Positions 35,225 to 47,087 of a stretch of 64,000 bases of DNA are shown here, piece after piece. The stretch covers positions 4,712,001 to 4,776,000 of the forward strand of contig JANVAS020000222.1 of assembly GCA_027563935.2 (NCBI GenBank). Direction: 5' to 3'. Source of the DNA: Costus lasius (taxonomy: Eukaryota; Streptophyta; Magnoliopsida; Zingiberales; Costaceae). The translations under genes and the position numbers were made by a program. Below the pieces are notes generated by a model. That model did no database searches, was not told the origin of the DNA, and saw only the letters and a program-made list of their open reading frames with translations. Positions within the stretch are counted from its first letter, which is position 1. Each line of letters begins with the position of its first letter.

Positions 35225-36890
35225 TGTTGGGGTATGCCCTTAAGGCTAATGTTTGAGGCCTTGGGATAGTAACAGTATCATGTATAAACTTTTTAGTTTA
35301 TAAAGGCAATGGTTGTTATTCAGGTTGTTACCTTGTCTGCTGTAATAAGTGTACTTCTGAATAATGTCTCAAATGCTGTTCAGCTGGGCTGACATGCAGT
35401 AAAGTCCTTAGTCGATATATCTTGGTGAACATGAGACAGCCTTGATATGATTGAGACTAATATGTGTTCTAATCTTATAGGATGCTTCGAGCATGGAATA
35501 AGATGTAGACTCATGGGTACATTGGATGTACTGGACAGACCCTACTAGGATATTCAATTGCTTGTCACAATGTGAATAATCCTTGTATGTGTACAAGTGG
35601 CACATTTCCTTTGACTTGAGATCACTTGTGTTTCTAAATGATGATTGTCATTGTTTTGAGGTAGTTCAATATCATTTGAAACATAATGATTATAGACTAT
35701 CTTGGATGGTGAGCTTGAGTCATGTTAGGGCACTAGTGATAGATATAGGAATGCCGTCTCCTTAATTGGAGTGTGATGTTCTAAAGGGGCCCCCTGGATG
35801 AGATGATTGAGAAAGTGTATGGCCATACCCAGATGACTGTGTTCATCTGATCTAATCATGCTTATCATATTGGAGTTACGAGCTTGACAGGCTTGTCCAA
35901 TAAAGAACATCCAGTGGCAGAGGAAGCATGTATGCCTTGTGAGTTGGATTCACACTTGTGCTGTGTTTTGGGTGTAGTCTTGGAAGACTCTTTTCTTTAT
36001 ATCGGGAGATAGTGATGTGTTGCTAGATACCCCTCACTGATCGTGATAACGTAAGTTATCGTTACCGACATTTAAAGAAAACCCTTAGGGTCGCACAATT
36101 TGATGATATGGCTTACTTAAGTCAGATCGTGTGGACTGAATTGTTTGGATTCAGTTTTAAAGGGATTTAATCTCTGATTGAAAGTGAGATCTGGTCTGAT
36201 CATGTTTGATTGATTAGGGCTTGAGATCGGTAAGCTTCGATTGAGAGAATTGATGCTAGATTGGTGAGATCAAGAGCATCAAGAGATCAACGGTCAGATC
36301 TTAAGCCTTAGGGGCTTAATTTGATCTGGACTAAAGGCTTGGGCTGGTTTGATTTGGTCTTTGAACCAAATGCAATTGAACCATGGCTCGGTTCAAAGAG
36401 GAGCGATTGGTTCACTTGAAGTGAACGCATGATCGCATGAGAGTATGAGGCGAGTTTTTGGCTTGCTATTTTTAGAAGCCACGCTCCCACGTTCAACGAG
36501 AACGTTGCACTCGTCGCCTCTTTATGGCTCTCGCTCTCGTGTGGTGACAGGGCTACACAAAAAGAGGGGTGCAAGAGCTTCATCGACCTAGCCGCAAGAG
36601 ATCTCATATCCTCCATACGAAGGACTCCTTGAAGATTTGCTAGCACAAAGTCGCCAAGGAAGTAGTCGCCTTCTCATTGTGTGCGTCATCTTTGGAGAAA
36701 AGGCATTTGCGTTTTTGCTTCCAAGGCGCCTTCCAGAAATGGCTATGGTATGAATTCTTATCATGAATACATGTTGTTAAAAGTTAATCATGTGACATGT
36801 TTTCGATCCTATGAAACCCTAGCATCCGCTGCCCATATTATGTTTGCGCCACTTTAGGGTTTCGCCCCCTTTAGATTTAGGGGACTCTCA
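35225..36890 (+). repeat. C1-d 3' LTR
   Basis: 1666 bp, about ten differences from 26020-27686, ending GGGGACTCTCA before the target duplication acatt. Confidence 0.94.
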
Positions 36891-36895
36891 ACATT

Positions 36896-38441
36896 CACCA
36901 CTTGGAACCAACTGTCAAATTCCTTCTTGAACAAATACTTTCCCCCAAGGAAGAGACTTGAATTGAGGAACCAAATTACAAACTTCGAACAAAGAAGTGG
37001 GGAGTCGCTCAGTGAAGCCTGGGTGAGATTTAATGAACCGCAGCGGAAGTGTCCTCACCATTGATTAGAACTTCAAACTTTAATGCAAACTTTTCATATT
37101 ACATTATCTTATCAGACTAAAATGATTGTGGATGCCGCTGCAGGAGGAGCTCTTATGAGCAAAACACCAGATGAAGCCTTCAGACTACTAGAGGAGATTG
37201 TAGAAAACCATAATCAATGGACTACCGAAAGAGGAGTACTTTACAAGCCTTCTCAAGGTAATGGTGAAAGTGAAGGATTGCGAGCCTTAGAAGAGAAGGT
37301 AAACTTTTTGTGCAATAAGCTAAATTCCATGCAAACTGCTTCTGTTTCTGCTGTTACTTGTGAAAATTGTGGCAATGATGATCATACTGCTGAATATTGT
37401 AGAGTTGTTGATCAGGGTAATGAGCATGTAAATGTCATAGGGAATTATAATCAAAGTAGACATAATGATCCCTATTCTAATACATATAACCCTGGATGGA
37501 GGAATCACCCCAACCTTTCATGGAAAAACAATAACAATGTAGGGGGGAACACCGAAAACAAAGGATTCCAAAGGCAAAATCCCAACCAAAATCTGAATCA
37601 AAACAATGATCAATTCTTTGAGATAAAATCCATGTTTGAAAAAATAATGACCAGTCAAAATCAGTTTGAGGTAAAACAAGATAGAAAAATTGAAGAGTTT
37701 ATGTCTGATCAAAAACAAATCCTATCAAATCAAAATAGACAAATTGAGGAGTTTAAGCAAAGTGTACATCAAATTAACTCTAGACTGGATAGAGTAGAAG
37801 CCCACAACAAAATTCTTGAAAACCAAATTGCACAACATGCTAGTGTACCTTATAGACCCCCAGGAAAATTGCCTGCAAAACCTAAGATAAACCCTAGGGA
37901 GCACTATAATGCCATCATGACTAGAAGTGGGAAACAACTAGGAGAACCTAGAGGGAGGTTTGAAAACACTAAAAAAAGGCTTGTTGATAATGAAGAAGAA
38001 TTAGAGTTAGGAGAATCTTCTTCACATAAGAAACCCCAAACTTGTTCATCACCTCAAAAGGGTGATGAACCAAAAGGGGAGGAATCATGTGAGAAAGACA
38101 ATCCTAACCCTAATTTGCCTTCTCCTTACCAAACACCTATACCTTTTCCTCAAAGGTTAGTTCAACATAAAATAGACAAAAAGTTTGGCAAATTTCTTGA
38201 AATCCTGAAAAAGCTTTATGTTAACATTCCTTTTACTGAGGCTATTACTGAGATGCCATCTTATGCCAAATTTTTAAAAGAGATTTTGTCTAGTAAAAGA
38301 AAATTGGATGATTATGGCACATGCACTGTTACTTTAACTAAAGATTGTAGTGCAATCATGCAGAACAAACTGCCACCTAAACTGAAAGATCCAGGTAGTT
38401 TTTCTATACCTTGTTCGATTGGCACCCTATCTTTTGACTGA
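36896..38441 (+). pseudogene. G1 gag, C-terminal part
   Basis: Athila-type gag. It begins TTWNQLSNSFL directly after the C1-d target duplication. Up to about 37080 it is shifted and stopped (CPHH followed by stops). From 37083 it is open for 452 codons: KMIVDAAAGGALMSKTPDEA, a CCHC knuckle CENCGNDDHTAEYC, a Gln/Asn-rich linker with a likely coiled coil, and YNAIMTRSGKQLGEP. It ends at a TGA (38439-38441) after CSIGTLSFD, immediately before the protease in the same frame. Gag would form the particle shell and bind element RNA. Confidence 0.85.
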
Positions 38442-39062
38442 GCCTTATGTGACCTCGGTGCAAGTGTGAGTCAAATGCCTCTTTCTACTTACAGGAAACT
38501 AAATCTTGGAGAGCTAAAACATACATCCATATCCTTACAGCTCGCGGACTCATCGGTGAAGTATCCTGTAGGTATATTAGAAAATGTTCCTGTGCAGATA
38601 GGTAAGTTCTTCATACCTGTAGATTTTGTAGTGTTAGACATGGAGGTAAATTCTAGAAATCCTATCATTCTTGGAAGACCACTTTTGGCCACAGCTAAGG
38701 CTAACATTGATGTGAACCAAGGAAAGACTACTTTTGACATATGTGATAACAAGATTGAATTTAGTCTTAATGATTCAACAAACAAACTTTCATACTCAGG
38801 ATCTTGTTGTAGTGTTGAAATATTTAATGATGAAATTTATGATGTTTCAAGTTTGTTTGATGAAACCCCAAATAATGAATCTAATAATCTTTTTGAGGGT
38901 ATTGATGAGAAATTGCAGAAAAAGAAAAAGCCAAAGAGGAAGAGAAGAAGAGAAGGCTCTAGGATGATTGAGAAAATAGAAAGAATTCTGAGCAGATTTG
39001 GATACTGTTTCAAGATCGACCCTTATGTTGTAAGATCAGAGTTGAGATCCAGAAATTCATGA
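38442..39062 (+). pseudogene. G1 protease (Athila retropepsin) remnant
   Basis: Continues the gag frame after one stop: ALCDLGASVSQMPLSTY holds the aspartic-protease active site DLGAS, followed by VQIGKFFIPVDFVVLDME and IILGRPLLATA, the usual Gypsy protease core. The frame then runs through a Lys/Arg-rich tail to a stop at 39062 where reverse transcriptase would begin in an autonomous element. The catalytic Asp is intact, so only the upstream stop blocks a gag-protease product. Confidence 0.85.
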
Positions 39063-40336
39063 TCAAACCCGAGTGTTAAAGGGTCAAGCTAATGACCTTT
39101 AAATTAGTGCTTCTTGGGAGGCAACCCAAGCTTTCTAACCCTTATTTTTGTTTTCTTTAACTCAATTTTTGCTTAGGACTAATTTTTATTTTATTTTTTT
39201 AGGTTTTTCGTGATTTGGAGCAAAATACGGCAGTACCGTAAAGCATTTTACGGTACCATATTTCAGTCTGCTTACGAACAGAAAGCTGCGATGAAATTAC
39301 GGTACGGCCGTAAAGGATTTCATGGTACTATATTTCTGATCCAAAATCAACCCGAGAGTTCTTTCGTTTTTACGGCACTACCGTAAGGTAGTTTACGTGC
39401 CCTATTTTTTTTGAAATTTTAGCTTTTCTTTTTCAACAAAAAAAAAAAATCTTTACTGTTTGAATATTACGGCGGTACCATAAAACATTTTATGGTACCG
39501 TATTTTTGATGTCATTCCGAACAGAACGTTGTTGAGATTTTACGGTGGTACCGTAAACTTCTTTACGGTACCATAATTCCGCGTCGTTTTTGAACATAAG
39601 GTTTTTAATATATTACGGCACCCACCGTAAACAATTTTACTGTGCCGTAATCCGAAATCTGTTTCGAACAGAGAGATTTGTCGATTTCACGGTACCTGCC
39701 GTAAAGTATCACACTGCCGTAAAATGCTTTCTAACACGTGAGTCTATACCGTATTTAGGATTTCGACTGGACCGTTTTTAGAGTTTTTACCCTCGATCTC
39801 CCTCGTTTCTGAGCCGTTCTTTGATTTTCGATCATCTCCGACATCCTCAAGACACCAGTGACCACTTCTATTCAACTTTCACCGTCGATTAGGTACTCGA
39901 TTCTCCGATTTTAACGCTTTGACGAATTTTCGCAAGTTTTCGCCCCTTTCTCTCATTCTCGCTCGATTCTTAACCGTTTCGAATGATTTTTGTTTCTGTA
40001 CACTCGTTAGAGGATAGGCTTTCGATTTCTTGCTGTTAGAAAAGAATTTGGTTAGATTTCATGACTGATTGGAGCTGAAACACGATAAACGCATTTGAAG
40101 TTACTGTTCACTCATACTTCGGTTGATTTTTGGAGTTTGAGCTGAGTTTTGAGTTGATTTTCACCTTCTACTTGCTTAATTAGTGATGAAGAACCTATGA
40201 TTCATACATGCCATATCGGAATGAAGTTTAGATTGCATGCCCTGTTTTTATGTATTAGAACTCATGGATAGGTTGCGATTGAACTGCATTATTGTTTGCT
40301 GCCATTAAAATGTGAGTTTGCAGCTTGATTGCCAAC
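39063..40336 (+). repeat. G1 spacer with palindromic TTACGG/CCGTAA repeats
   Basis: No gene. At 39113-39130 there is a hairpin CTTGGG-aggcaa-CCCAAG, a motif I associate with the region after the coding part of Athila elements. From about 39225 to 39740 there are roughly six diverged units, each with inverted TTACGG/CCGTAA pairs and an often repeated GAACAGAA box. The same motifs occur in both G1 LTRs. The rest (39741-40336) is AT-rich without clear structure. Reverse transcriptase and integrase would be expected here and are absent. Confidence 0.75.
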
Positions 40337-41734
40337 ATGCCAAGAACAAAGTCCATTTGCCAAAGAAAACCAGAGAAAAGAAAAGAAAAGGGGAAAGCCC
40401 CTAGTAGATCATCTCAATCCCAAAATCCATATGGGATCACATTTAGGAATGAGATGCAATAAGAAAGATATAACAAACTGCTGGAAAGGAGAATTGTAAA
40501 CACAAAATATGCTGATCAAAGAACTCTTGAAGCCTTAGGGCTTTATGAGGATGTTCTTTGGATGTTTGAGAGGATAGAAGCCAAGGAATTTTTCCAAATA
40601 CATCCACCAACATTCTTGCCACTTGTTTTAGAGTTTTTGAGCAGTCTGATTGTGGAATTAAAGGAACACTCCCATGGCCTAGCTGATGGAAAGATAACTT
40701 TCAGATTGGCAAATGAAGAGAGAGAGCTTACACTGCAGGAAGTAAGAGACATATTTGGGTTGAGCATAGGAGGATATACTGAAATACCCTTAGGATTTAT
40801 GGAGAACATCTTCTGGAACCAGATTACAAATGAAAATCATTTTTATGCTGTGTCTGCCAGAGCCTCAAAGATCATGAACCCCTGCATCAAATATGCTCAT
40901 CGGGTTCTAGCACACACGGTATTTGGGAGAGGAGACAGTGACGACATGGTCCATCAGCATGAGCTGTATTTTCTATGGGGAATACTCAATGGATTTGTTG
41001 TGGATGTCGCTTACTTCATGGTTAAGCATATGGATAAGGTTGCCAGGGCAACTAGAGGATCAGTGGTAATAGGAGGCTTAGTTACTCCTATAGCCATGCA
41101 TCTTGGGATTGAGCCCTTTGACACAGAAATGGCACGAGGGAATCCAAGACTTGACATGGAGTCTTGCATCGCGATGAAGATGATTCTCAAGGAAGGAGAT
41201 ACATTTTGTTTGGTCCTTGGACCGAATATCCGCCCTCTACCTTTACCACATGTTCAAAAGACCACAGTCAGGGACAGAGCCAATTGGAAGTTGTCACCCA
41301 GCGCAGCAGCAGCAGCTTTTTCCCCGCCACTTGATTCAGCACCACCACCACCCACCTGGGGTGAACGGGGTGATCCATTTGGGATGGAATCACCACCTCG
41401 TGATTCTACACAGGCTGCAAGCACTTCATCACAGAGACCGACGGGTGGCTTTGCTAGCCACCATGATCCTGGTTTTCAGGCGTTGACAGCACAGATGTAT
41501 AACCAAGAGCGCCGCTAGGAGAGGATGGAGGAGACGTTAGGGTACATCCATAGAGATATGGAGAGGCTATGTAACCATATGGAAGACATGGGTAACTTCC
41601 TCTATGACCGTTTTGGTTATGCTGATCACAGGGACTATGGCTATCATGGTGATCAGGGAGGAACACCATATTATGATCCCATGGAGGCTGTTGCGAGAGA
41701 TTCAGAGGCTACGCGATCTGATGATGATGAGTAG
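40337..41734 (+). pseudogene. G1 Athila ORF-1 (env-position) gene, two stops
   Basis: One frame from ATG 40337 to 41734 with a TAA at 40460-40462 and a TAG at 41516-41518. The main open part (40562-41518, 318 codons) contains FFQIHPPTFLPLVLEFLSS, LTLQEVRDIFGLSIGG and RVLAHTVFGRGDSDD, matching the plant Athila ORF-1 protein family. A Pro/Ser-rich linker follows, then an acidic Tyr/Asp-rich tail after the second stop. Its role in Athila elements is unknown; it lies where env lies in retroviruses. I see no clear signal peptide or membrane segment. Confidence 0.8.
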
Positions 41735-42932
41735 AGGCTTTGTGAGTATTATCTTCCCTTACCTTTTTGTTGCACTATGATTTTCTTTATCTCACTGTTG
41801 TTTCATTTGATGAAGGGAAGGATGATGCTTCCTTGACTGCCACCACTACATATTGTTATTCTCATTCGATATGGTTGTATGATGATATTTTGATGATTGA
41901 TATTCGATATGGTTGTATTATGATGATGATATTGATTTTTACTATTTTGATGGAATTGTATGATGATTTGATATTCTGATATTTGATATGATATACATGA
42001 TGATATATTTTGATGATTTGATATTGTAATAATGATGATGAGTTCACTCTTGATTCATACTGTTGATAACTTGAATGATTAATGATCTCAAATTCATGAT
42101 TAAAGATATAGCCCTATCATGTCATATTTATTTCTTCAATACATATTTGTTTATCGAGATATGACATTGATTGATGCATAAAATTTTGGGGAGATATATT
42201 ATTTGAAGAATGAAATTTAAAAGTGAAACTTCTCTTTTGAATAAAATGAGTATATTAGTATGATTTGTTAATTTAGAACAATTGATCAACCTAGTTGAGG
42301 TTTAGTCTATTTTTGCTATTTGTTGGGAAATAAGAACCCAAGATCCATAAAAAAAATAGTGAGAGACTCCCCTACTTGGCACTATGTAAAATTGATAGAG
42401 GTACCTAAGACATGGGTTGAAGTCTATGCATGAAAAATAATGAGTGGTGAAAAGAATAAGACTCCTCTACTTGGCACTGTAAAATTGACAGTGGTACCGA
42501 AGAAAGAGTTGAAGTCAAAAATAAAAAGTATGTGTCTATGTGGATACATGCCGTCTATGCAAAGATAATGAAAATGCATGAAAAAAAAGAAAAATAAAAA
42601 AAAATTATGTGTGGAAAAAGATCTTGGAGACCTAATTCCTGTAAACAAAAGCATGATAGATTTAAATTGATACTGGGTGAAATCATGAGATTGAAAATTC
42701 TATCTATTATACAAGTTGCAAAGTTTTATTTGATTGAGTTGTGAATCTAGAAAATTGAGTTATGAGGATGATATGTTTACTTGAAATTTTGTGAATCAAT
42801 TAATAGAATTTTTCATTGACAAGTTGTATTTTAGAAATTTATTGAGCATGAGAAGGTTATTTTTTCAATCAAATTTTGATTTCAAATTTTGATTTTTGCT
42901 TGAGGGCAAGCAAGGTTTGAACCTTATGTGTT
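41735..42932 (+). other. G1 3' spacer, AT-rich
   Basis: No gene. Positions about 41875-42035 are low-complexity TGATGATAT-type repeats. A roughly 100-bp segment with CTACTTGGCACT is duplicated near 42373 and 42470. A purine-rich GAGGGCAAGCAAGG at 42903-42916, 17 bases before the 3' LTR, may be the polypurine tract. Confidence 0.6.
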
Positions 42933-44724
42933 TGATGACACCGAAATATGTAGTATATTTTGCATCATTTTAGATACCTTTTCATGCTAAATCGAGGATC
43001 TTTCTACTTGTTTTTATGCTAAATCCATCAAATATTGCAAAGTCTACTTCTATTTTGGTTTTTCATGTTTTTCATGCAAAAAGGCACTATTTCAGGCGTT
43101 TTCAAGCAAAATCAAATACATGGAAGAGTTCTCATCATCAAGAGGAGATCACCCAAGAAATTTCACGCAAATCGGAGCAAGCCAGCAAATTACGATAGTG
43201 CCGTAATCTATTTTATGGTACCGTAATTCCAAATGGTACTGTAAAATCCGAACACTGCCATAATTTACAATACTGGACGTAAGCAATATTATGGTACTGT
43301 ATTTTGGATTGCGTCAGAACAGAAACCTTAGCCGATTTTACGGCACTGCCGAAAGCCAGTTTACGGGCCATATTTTTCGAGACAACATCGGCACAGAAGA
43401 CTCAAGAGATATTACGGCAACAGCCGTAAACAATTACACGGCCGTAAAATCGGTTTTGAACGCGACGCCCAGGTCAATGTCACGCCCGATCCTTGCGGAG
43501 ATGATTGCGGATGATCCAGAAGTTTATATTCGATGCCGTAAGAAGCAAAAGGAGAGCTTTGGACGAAAGGATTACGGAGAGACCAAAGGCCCCAATTTTG
43601 ATGGACCGTCAAGGTAGAAATCGCGATCCACGCCGCCGCCGAGGGTTTCACCGCCGCGCTCGATCCAGACAACCTCCGGCAGCGATTTTTCTACCGAAGC
43701 ATCACCTGGTGAAGGAGACAACGTACCAGAAGTTTCAGATCGAAAAGAGACAAATTGGAGGAGAAATCAAGGGAAGAAGGATTGCCACCACTATTCACGC
43801 CTTCTTTTGTAAAATACGGCTGTGAAATACTTCACAGCCATGCCGTATTTTCTAAAAACTCTTGCTTTTGTTGATTTTTGATTTTCTGAAATTATGGAAT
43901 ATTGTATTTCCTTCGCCATGCTAGCTTAAACTACTATTGGGACATGGGGGAGTAGTTCACTTGACTTTTAATGATTAGATAACTTCTTTTCGTTGAGTTT
44001 GATTTTAGCATGATGATTTTGCTCATGTGATAATTGTGCTTAGACTCTCTTTAAGTTCATATTATTAATTATGTTCTTAGAATTTTCGCTTGAGACTGAA
44101 AGGTAATTGCTTGAGAATTTGGAACCCTAGAATTGCATGTTAGGATCCCTTCCTTAGGTTAGATCCATCTTGATCTTTTCTAGTAAAATAATTGCCATGA
44201 TTATAACATCAATCTATATATCGAGTCTATTTGTCAAACGTGGAGATCTTGTGCGAAAGCAAAGATCGGAACGTCGGAGGTCCTTGAGCAAAACTAGTTG
44301 CCAGACTCGGATGCACGAAAGTGATCCTTGAGACTCCACTTGAGATTCTAGAGCTTGGATGCACGAAAGTGATCCTTGAGTTCATCCTTTAATAATATCT
44401 TCTTCATGATGAAATTGAATCAACGAAATCCTTATTCATGTCTAGTCATAAAAGTTTAAGTGAACGAAACCCTAGTCCCAGTTTTTCTCTCTGATAATCC
44501 TGCTTTTAGTTACCGATTGCTATTCTCACGATCTCGACTTGCCTAGATAGTAAGAAATCAACTATTTAGTATTCGACAACGTAGGTCCCTGTCGATTCGA
44601 TACTTTTTTATTACTTCGTATACCCGTGCACTTGCGGTTTAACAACAAGTTTTTGGTACCGTTACCAATGATTAGTCCAAGGTACACGCGTGCCAGATTT
44701 GTTGTGTTCCCTTTCGGGCTATCA
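42933..44724 (+). repeat. G1 3' LTR
   Basis: 1792 bp, starts TGATGACACC and ends GGGCTATCA before the duplicated atacc. It aligns to the 5' LTR with substitutions and indels, including a shorter TTACGG region near 43260, so G1 is clearly older than the C1 insertions inside it. Confidence 0.93.
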
Positions 44725-44729
44725 ATACC

Positions 44730-45178
44730 TTAGGTGCTCTTGGATTAGTCTGCTGTTTATTTCTTCTGAGTTTGTTTACGCTGAAATTTTCTACACTCTG
44801 TTTCTGTTTATCTTCTTTGAGTTTCGGTTGTGTCTCTCGCTGTCATCTGTTTCTTTGAGTCGCTGATCTGTATTTATGACTTTACACGCCTTGTCTGTTG
44901 GAGTTCTAAACATTTTCTCTGAGTTTTCTGGTTGAGTCTGTGTCTCCTATAGCTGTTGAGACCATCTGCTGCATTTCTGATTTATGCTTCTAACATTACC
45001 AACTTGTTGGATCCGTTTCCAAACCTGGTATTGAACCTGTTGCTGCATCCATACGTCTTCACTGCTGCTATAGATTGAGTTCATATGCTGCACCTTGTTG
45101 AACATTTGCTAAGCCTGACCTCTACATGCTCTGCACTTGTGTTATATATATACATTGTTGTGACATTGAGTTAACAGC
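44730..45178 (+). other. L2 leader
   Basis: Continues the L2 sequence after G1 and the atacc duplication. No gene, and T-rich runs. Confidence 0.6.
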
Positions 45179-46744
45179 ATGTCTAAAGGAACAAATGACT
45201 ATCATGCTCAAAACTATGCCCACTCATATGCACAACTCCATTGGGACCAAGGTTATAAAAGTCCAGACACACATCATATAGTTACTCCTTCAACTAGGGA
45301 AACCAATGGTAGATACTTTAGAAGTCCACCTTACTTTGATGGGAACTTAGACTCCCATCAGTTCCTAGATTGGCTACAACGTGTCGAACAATACTTTGAA
45401 AGGAGTGTTACACCCGAAGATAGGAAGGTACCTTGTGCTGAACTCCTCTTATGTGGCTCGGCTAGAAAATCTTGGCATGGTTTGAGAAGGTTGTTAGTAA
45501 ACTCGGGATGTCACAACATAACGTGGAAGCATATGAGATGGAGATTGAGAGAACAATATGTAAACCCACACTATAGGAGATACATAAATGACCAATTGTC
45601 CACATTGACCCAAGGAGATGACTCTATAACTGAATACATAGAACGGTTCGAGGACTTACTTTTTACAGGTGACATAAAGGAAGATCCAGGGATAACCCTT
45701 GACCGATTTGAGAGAGGACTTAGGAATGATATAAGGAACGCTGTCATGCTTTACCCTATTAATACCTTAGAAGAATCCTACCAACATGCCCTCAAAATTG
45801 AGTATGAGATCAAGTTAGCTAAGAAGAGGCAAGCTGTGCATGTTAGGACTTTACCAAAAGCTAAGGATAAGTCATGTGTCTTCCTAAGTCCAAAGGTTCA
45901 AGCCAATAACGCAGCCACTATGAACACCAAGATTACCATGTTCACTGATCTGCGAGCCTCCATGGATTCCTTAAACCAACGGCTTGATGAGTTCAAAAAT
46001 TCTAGTCACCATACCAACACCAAAACTGCATACCCACCTAAGTCATCTCTAGGAGAACCAACTCAGCCCCAGCCGTTAACCCTTAAGAGACCTCTAGAAC
46101 CCACTATACTGTCATCAAGCTTAGAACTAAAATCTGAACCTAAACCTGAATTGATTGATAATCTTGAAAGAGTGAGGGAAGGTATCACACCATTAGCTTT
46201 GGTGGTTATTGATGAGAAAACTCATACTTTGGATAAAGGTGCAATCATGGAAATTCATGAAGATATATCTAATCCTTTAATAATCATAGCATCGTGTCTT
46301 AGCCAATTCTTATGTAGACCACCTTTTATGATAAGTTCCTTCTTAGGTGACTTTCCTACTAGATCTAGGGACCACCCACTAATCCTTACCCGATCCCACC
46401 TAAATGGAAGTTTGGCTTGGCATTATCTCCTGGGAAAATTCCTGTCCATTAACTACACTTGCCGGTATTTTTCAGCTACTCCCTCCACCCAAGAAGACAT
46501 TCATGAGAAAAACTTACAACTCATACTTGGGCTGTCAAAACCTTTAGGAACTGAAGCTCTTGAATGTATGCTCACATTTTCTTACCATGCTTACAAGTTA
46601 CCTTCCCACAGCAAAACTATGGCCCCACACTATCTTGCGAATTCTTATGGTACTAGCATTGTGTATTTTATCTGGGAGCACACTTCAACATCAACTAGCA
46701 AGCATGTTTACATGGGCTCTATTATAGACTTTAATTTCTCTTAA
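45179..46744 (+). CDS. L2 gag-like protein, 521 aa
   Basis: Intact ORF starting MSKGTNDYHAQ. Residues ~40-220 are a Ty3/Gypsy retrotransposon gag domain: YFDGNLDSHQFLDWLQRVEQ, a Trp in SARKSWHGL, then STLTQGDDSITEYIERFEDLL and a FERGL...EESYQHALKIEYE helix region. There is no CCHC zinc knuckle and no protease motif. The C-terminal ~280 residues have a Pro/Glu/Lys-rich linker (EPTQPQPLTLKRP, KSEPKPELI) and a tail I do not recognise. In the family, gag assembles the particle. Here it is the only coding domain in the element, so movement would need pol from another element. The open frame despite many nested insertions suggests recent activity or a relative that keeps it. Confidence 0.8.
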   Translation: MSKGTNDYHAQNYAHSYAQLHWDQGYKSPDTHHIVTPSTRETNGRYFRSPPYFDGNLDSHQFLDWLQRVEQYFERSVTPEDRKVPCAELLLCGSARKSWHGLRRLLVNSGCHNITWKHMRWRLREQYVNPHYRRYINDQLSTLTQGDDSITEYIERFEDLLFTGDIKEDPGITLDRFERGLRNDIRNAVMLYPINTLEESYQHALKIEYEIKLAKKRQAVHVRTLPKAKDKSCVFLSPKVQANNAATMNTKITMFTDLRASMDSLNQRLDEFKNSSHHTNTKTAYPPKSSLGEPTQPQPLTLKRPLEPTILSSSLELKSEPKPELIDNLERVREGITPLALVVIDEKTHTLDKGAIMEIHEDISNPLIIIASCLSQFLCRPPFMISSFLGDFPTRSRDHPLILTRSHLNGSLAWHYLLGKFLSINYTCRYFSATPSTQEDIHEKNLQLILGLSKPLGTEALECMLTFSYHAYKLPSHSKTMAPHYLANSYGTSIVYFIWEHTSTSTSKHVYMGSIIDFNFS

Positions 46745-47087
46745 TCAATTAATGCCTATCTATCTAATTTCACATTTGTTTATCATGTTTTCAAGTCATA
46801 CATTGCCGATATATGTAAGAGGATGAGTATTGCCAATTATTTGTGTTTTATTTGCAGGGATGAAGACGCTACAAAGGCTAATGATAATTGGCATACATTG
46901 GGATGGCCACCTGAACCGCAATGGAGCTTCTCATCTAACTCTCCGGAGGAGAGTTCTCCCAACCCCAAGAAAGCTGATGTAGGGACCGGGAACCGAGACG
47001 ATCTCCACACCCTTGGTTTACCACCGGAATCTCCACATGCTTCAATTTTAATTCTCCAAAGGAGAATTCTTCACCCCCAGAGATAGC
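46745..47087 (+). other. L2 3' region with hairpins and repeated LTR-start motif
   Basis: Contains two perfect hairpins of the same shape: AACTCTCC-gga-GGAGAGTT (46937-46955) and AATTCTCC-aaa-GGAGAATT (47050-47068). Each is followed within about 20 bases by GCTGATGTAGGGAC. The second copy is taken as the LTR start because of the TGATG...CATCA ends. Coding remnants resemble the tail before the polypurine tract of Gypsy pol genes. Confidence 0.55.

Larger units (their letters stand above)
26020..36890 (+). mobile_element. C1-d Ty1/Copia element carrying a C1 solo LTR
   Basis: Complete insertion in G1 gag with perfect target duplication acatt at 26015-26019 and 36891-36895. LTRs are 26020-27686 and 35225-36890, differing at about ten positions by hand count. 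Gag-pol is interrupted by one stop codon and by the solo LTR at 33110-34809. Confidence 0.95.
12047..44724 (+). mobile_element. G1, Athila-like Ty3/Gypsy element lacking RT and integrase
   Basis: Bounded by LTRs 12047-13860 and 42933-44724 with TGAT...ATCA ends and a perfect duplication atacc on both sides. Inside are an Asp-tRNA-type primer site, gag in three pieces, protease, a spacer with palindromic repeats, the Athila ORF-1 (env-position) gene and a 3' spacer. No reverse transcriptase, RNase H or integrase sequence is found between protease and ORF-1, so this is a non-autonomous derivative. Two Copia elements (C1-c and C1-d) split its gag. The lineage call rests on the gag/protease type, the ORF-1 protein and the primer site. 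Confidence 0.88.

Noticed and set aside
43291..43825. Overlapping ORFs in the G1 3' LTR, mirrored at 12449-12948 in the 5' LTR
   Set aside because: Two overlapping frames in GC-richer LTR sequence, not preserved equally in the two LTRs; no domain.
45179..46744. A host plant gene
   Set aside because: Gypsy gag domain, position between primer site and LTR, and no introns all point to an element gene.
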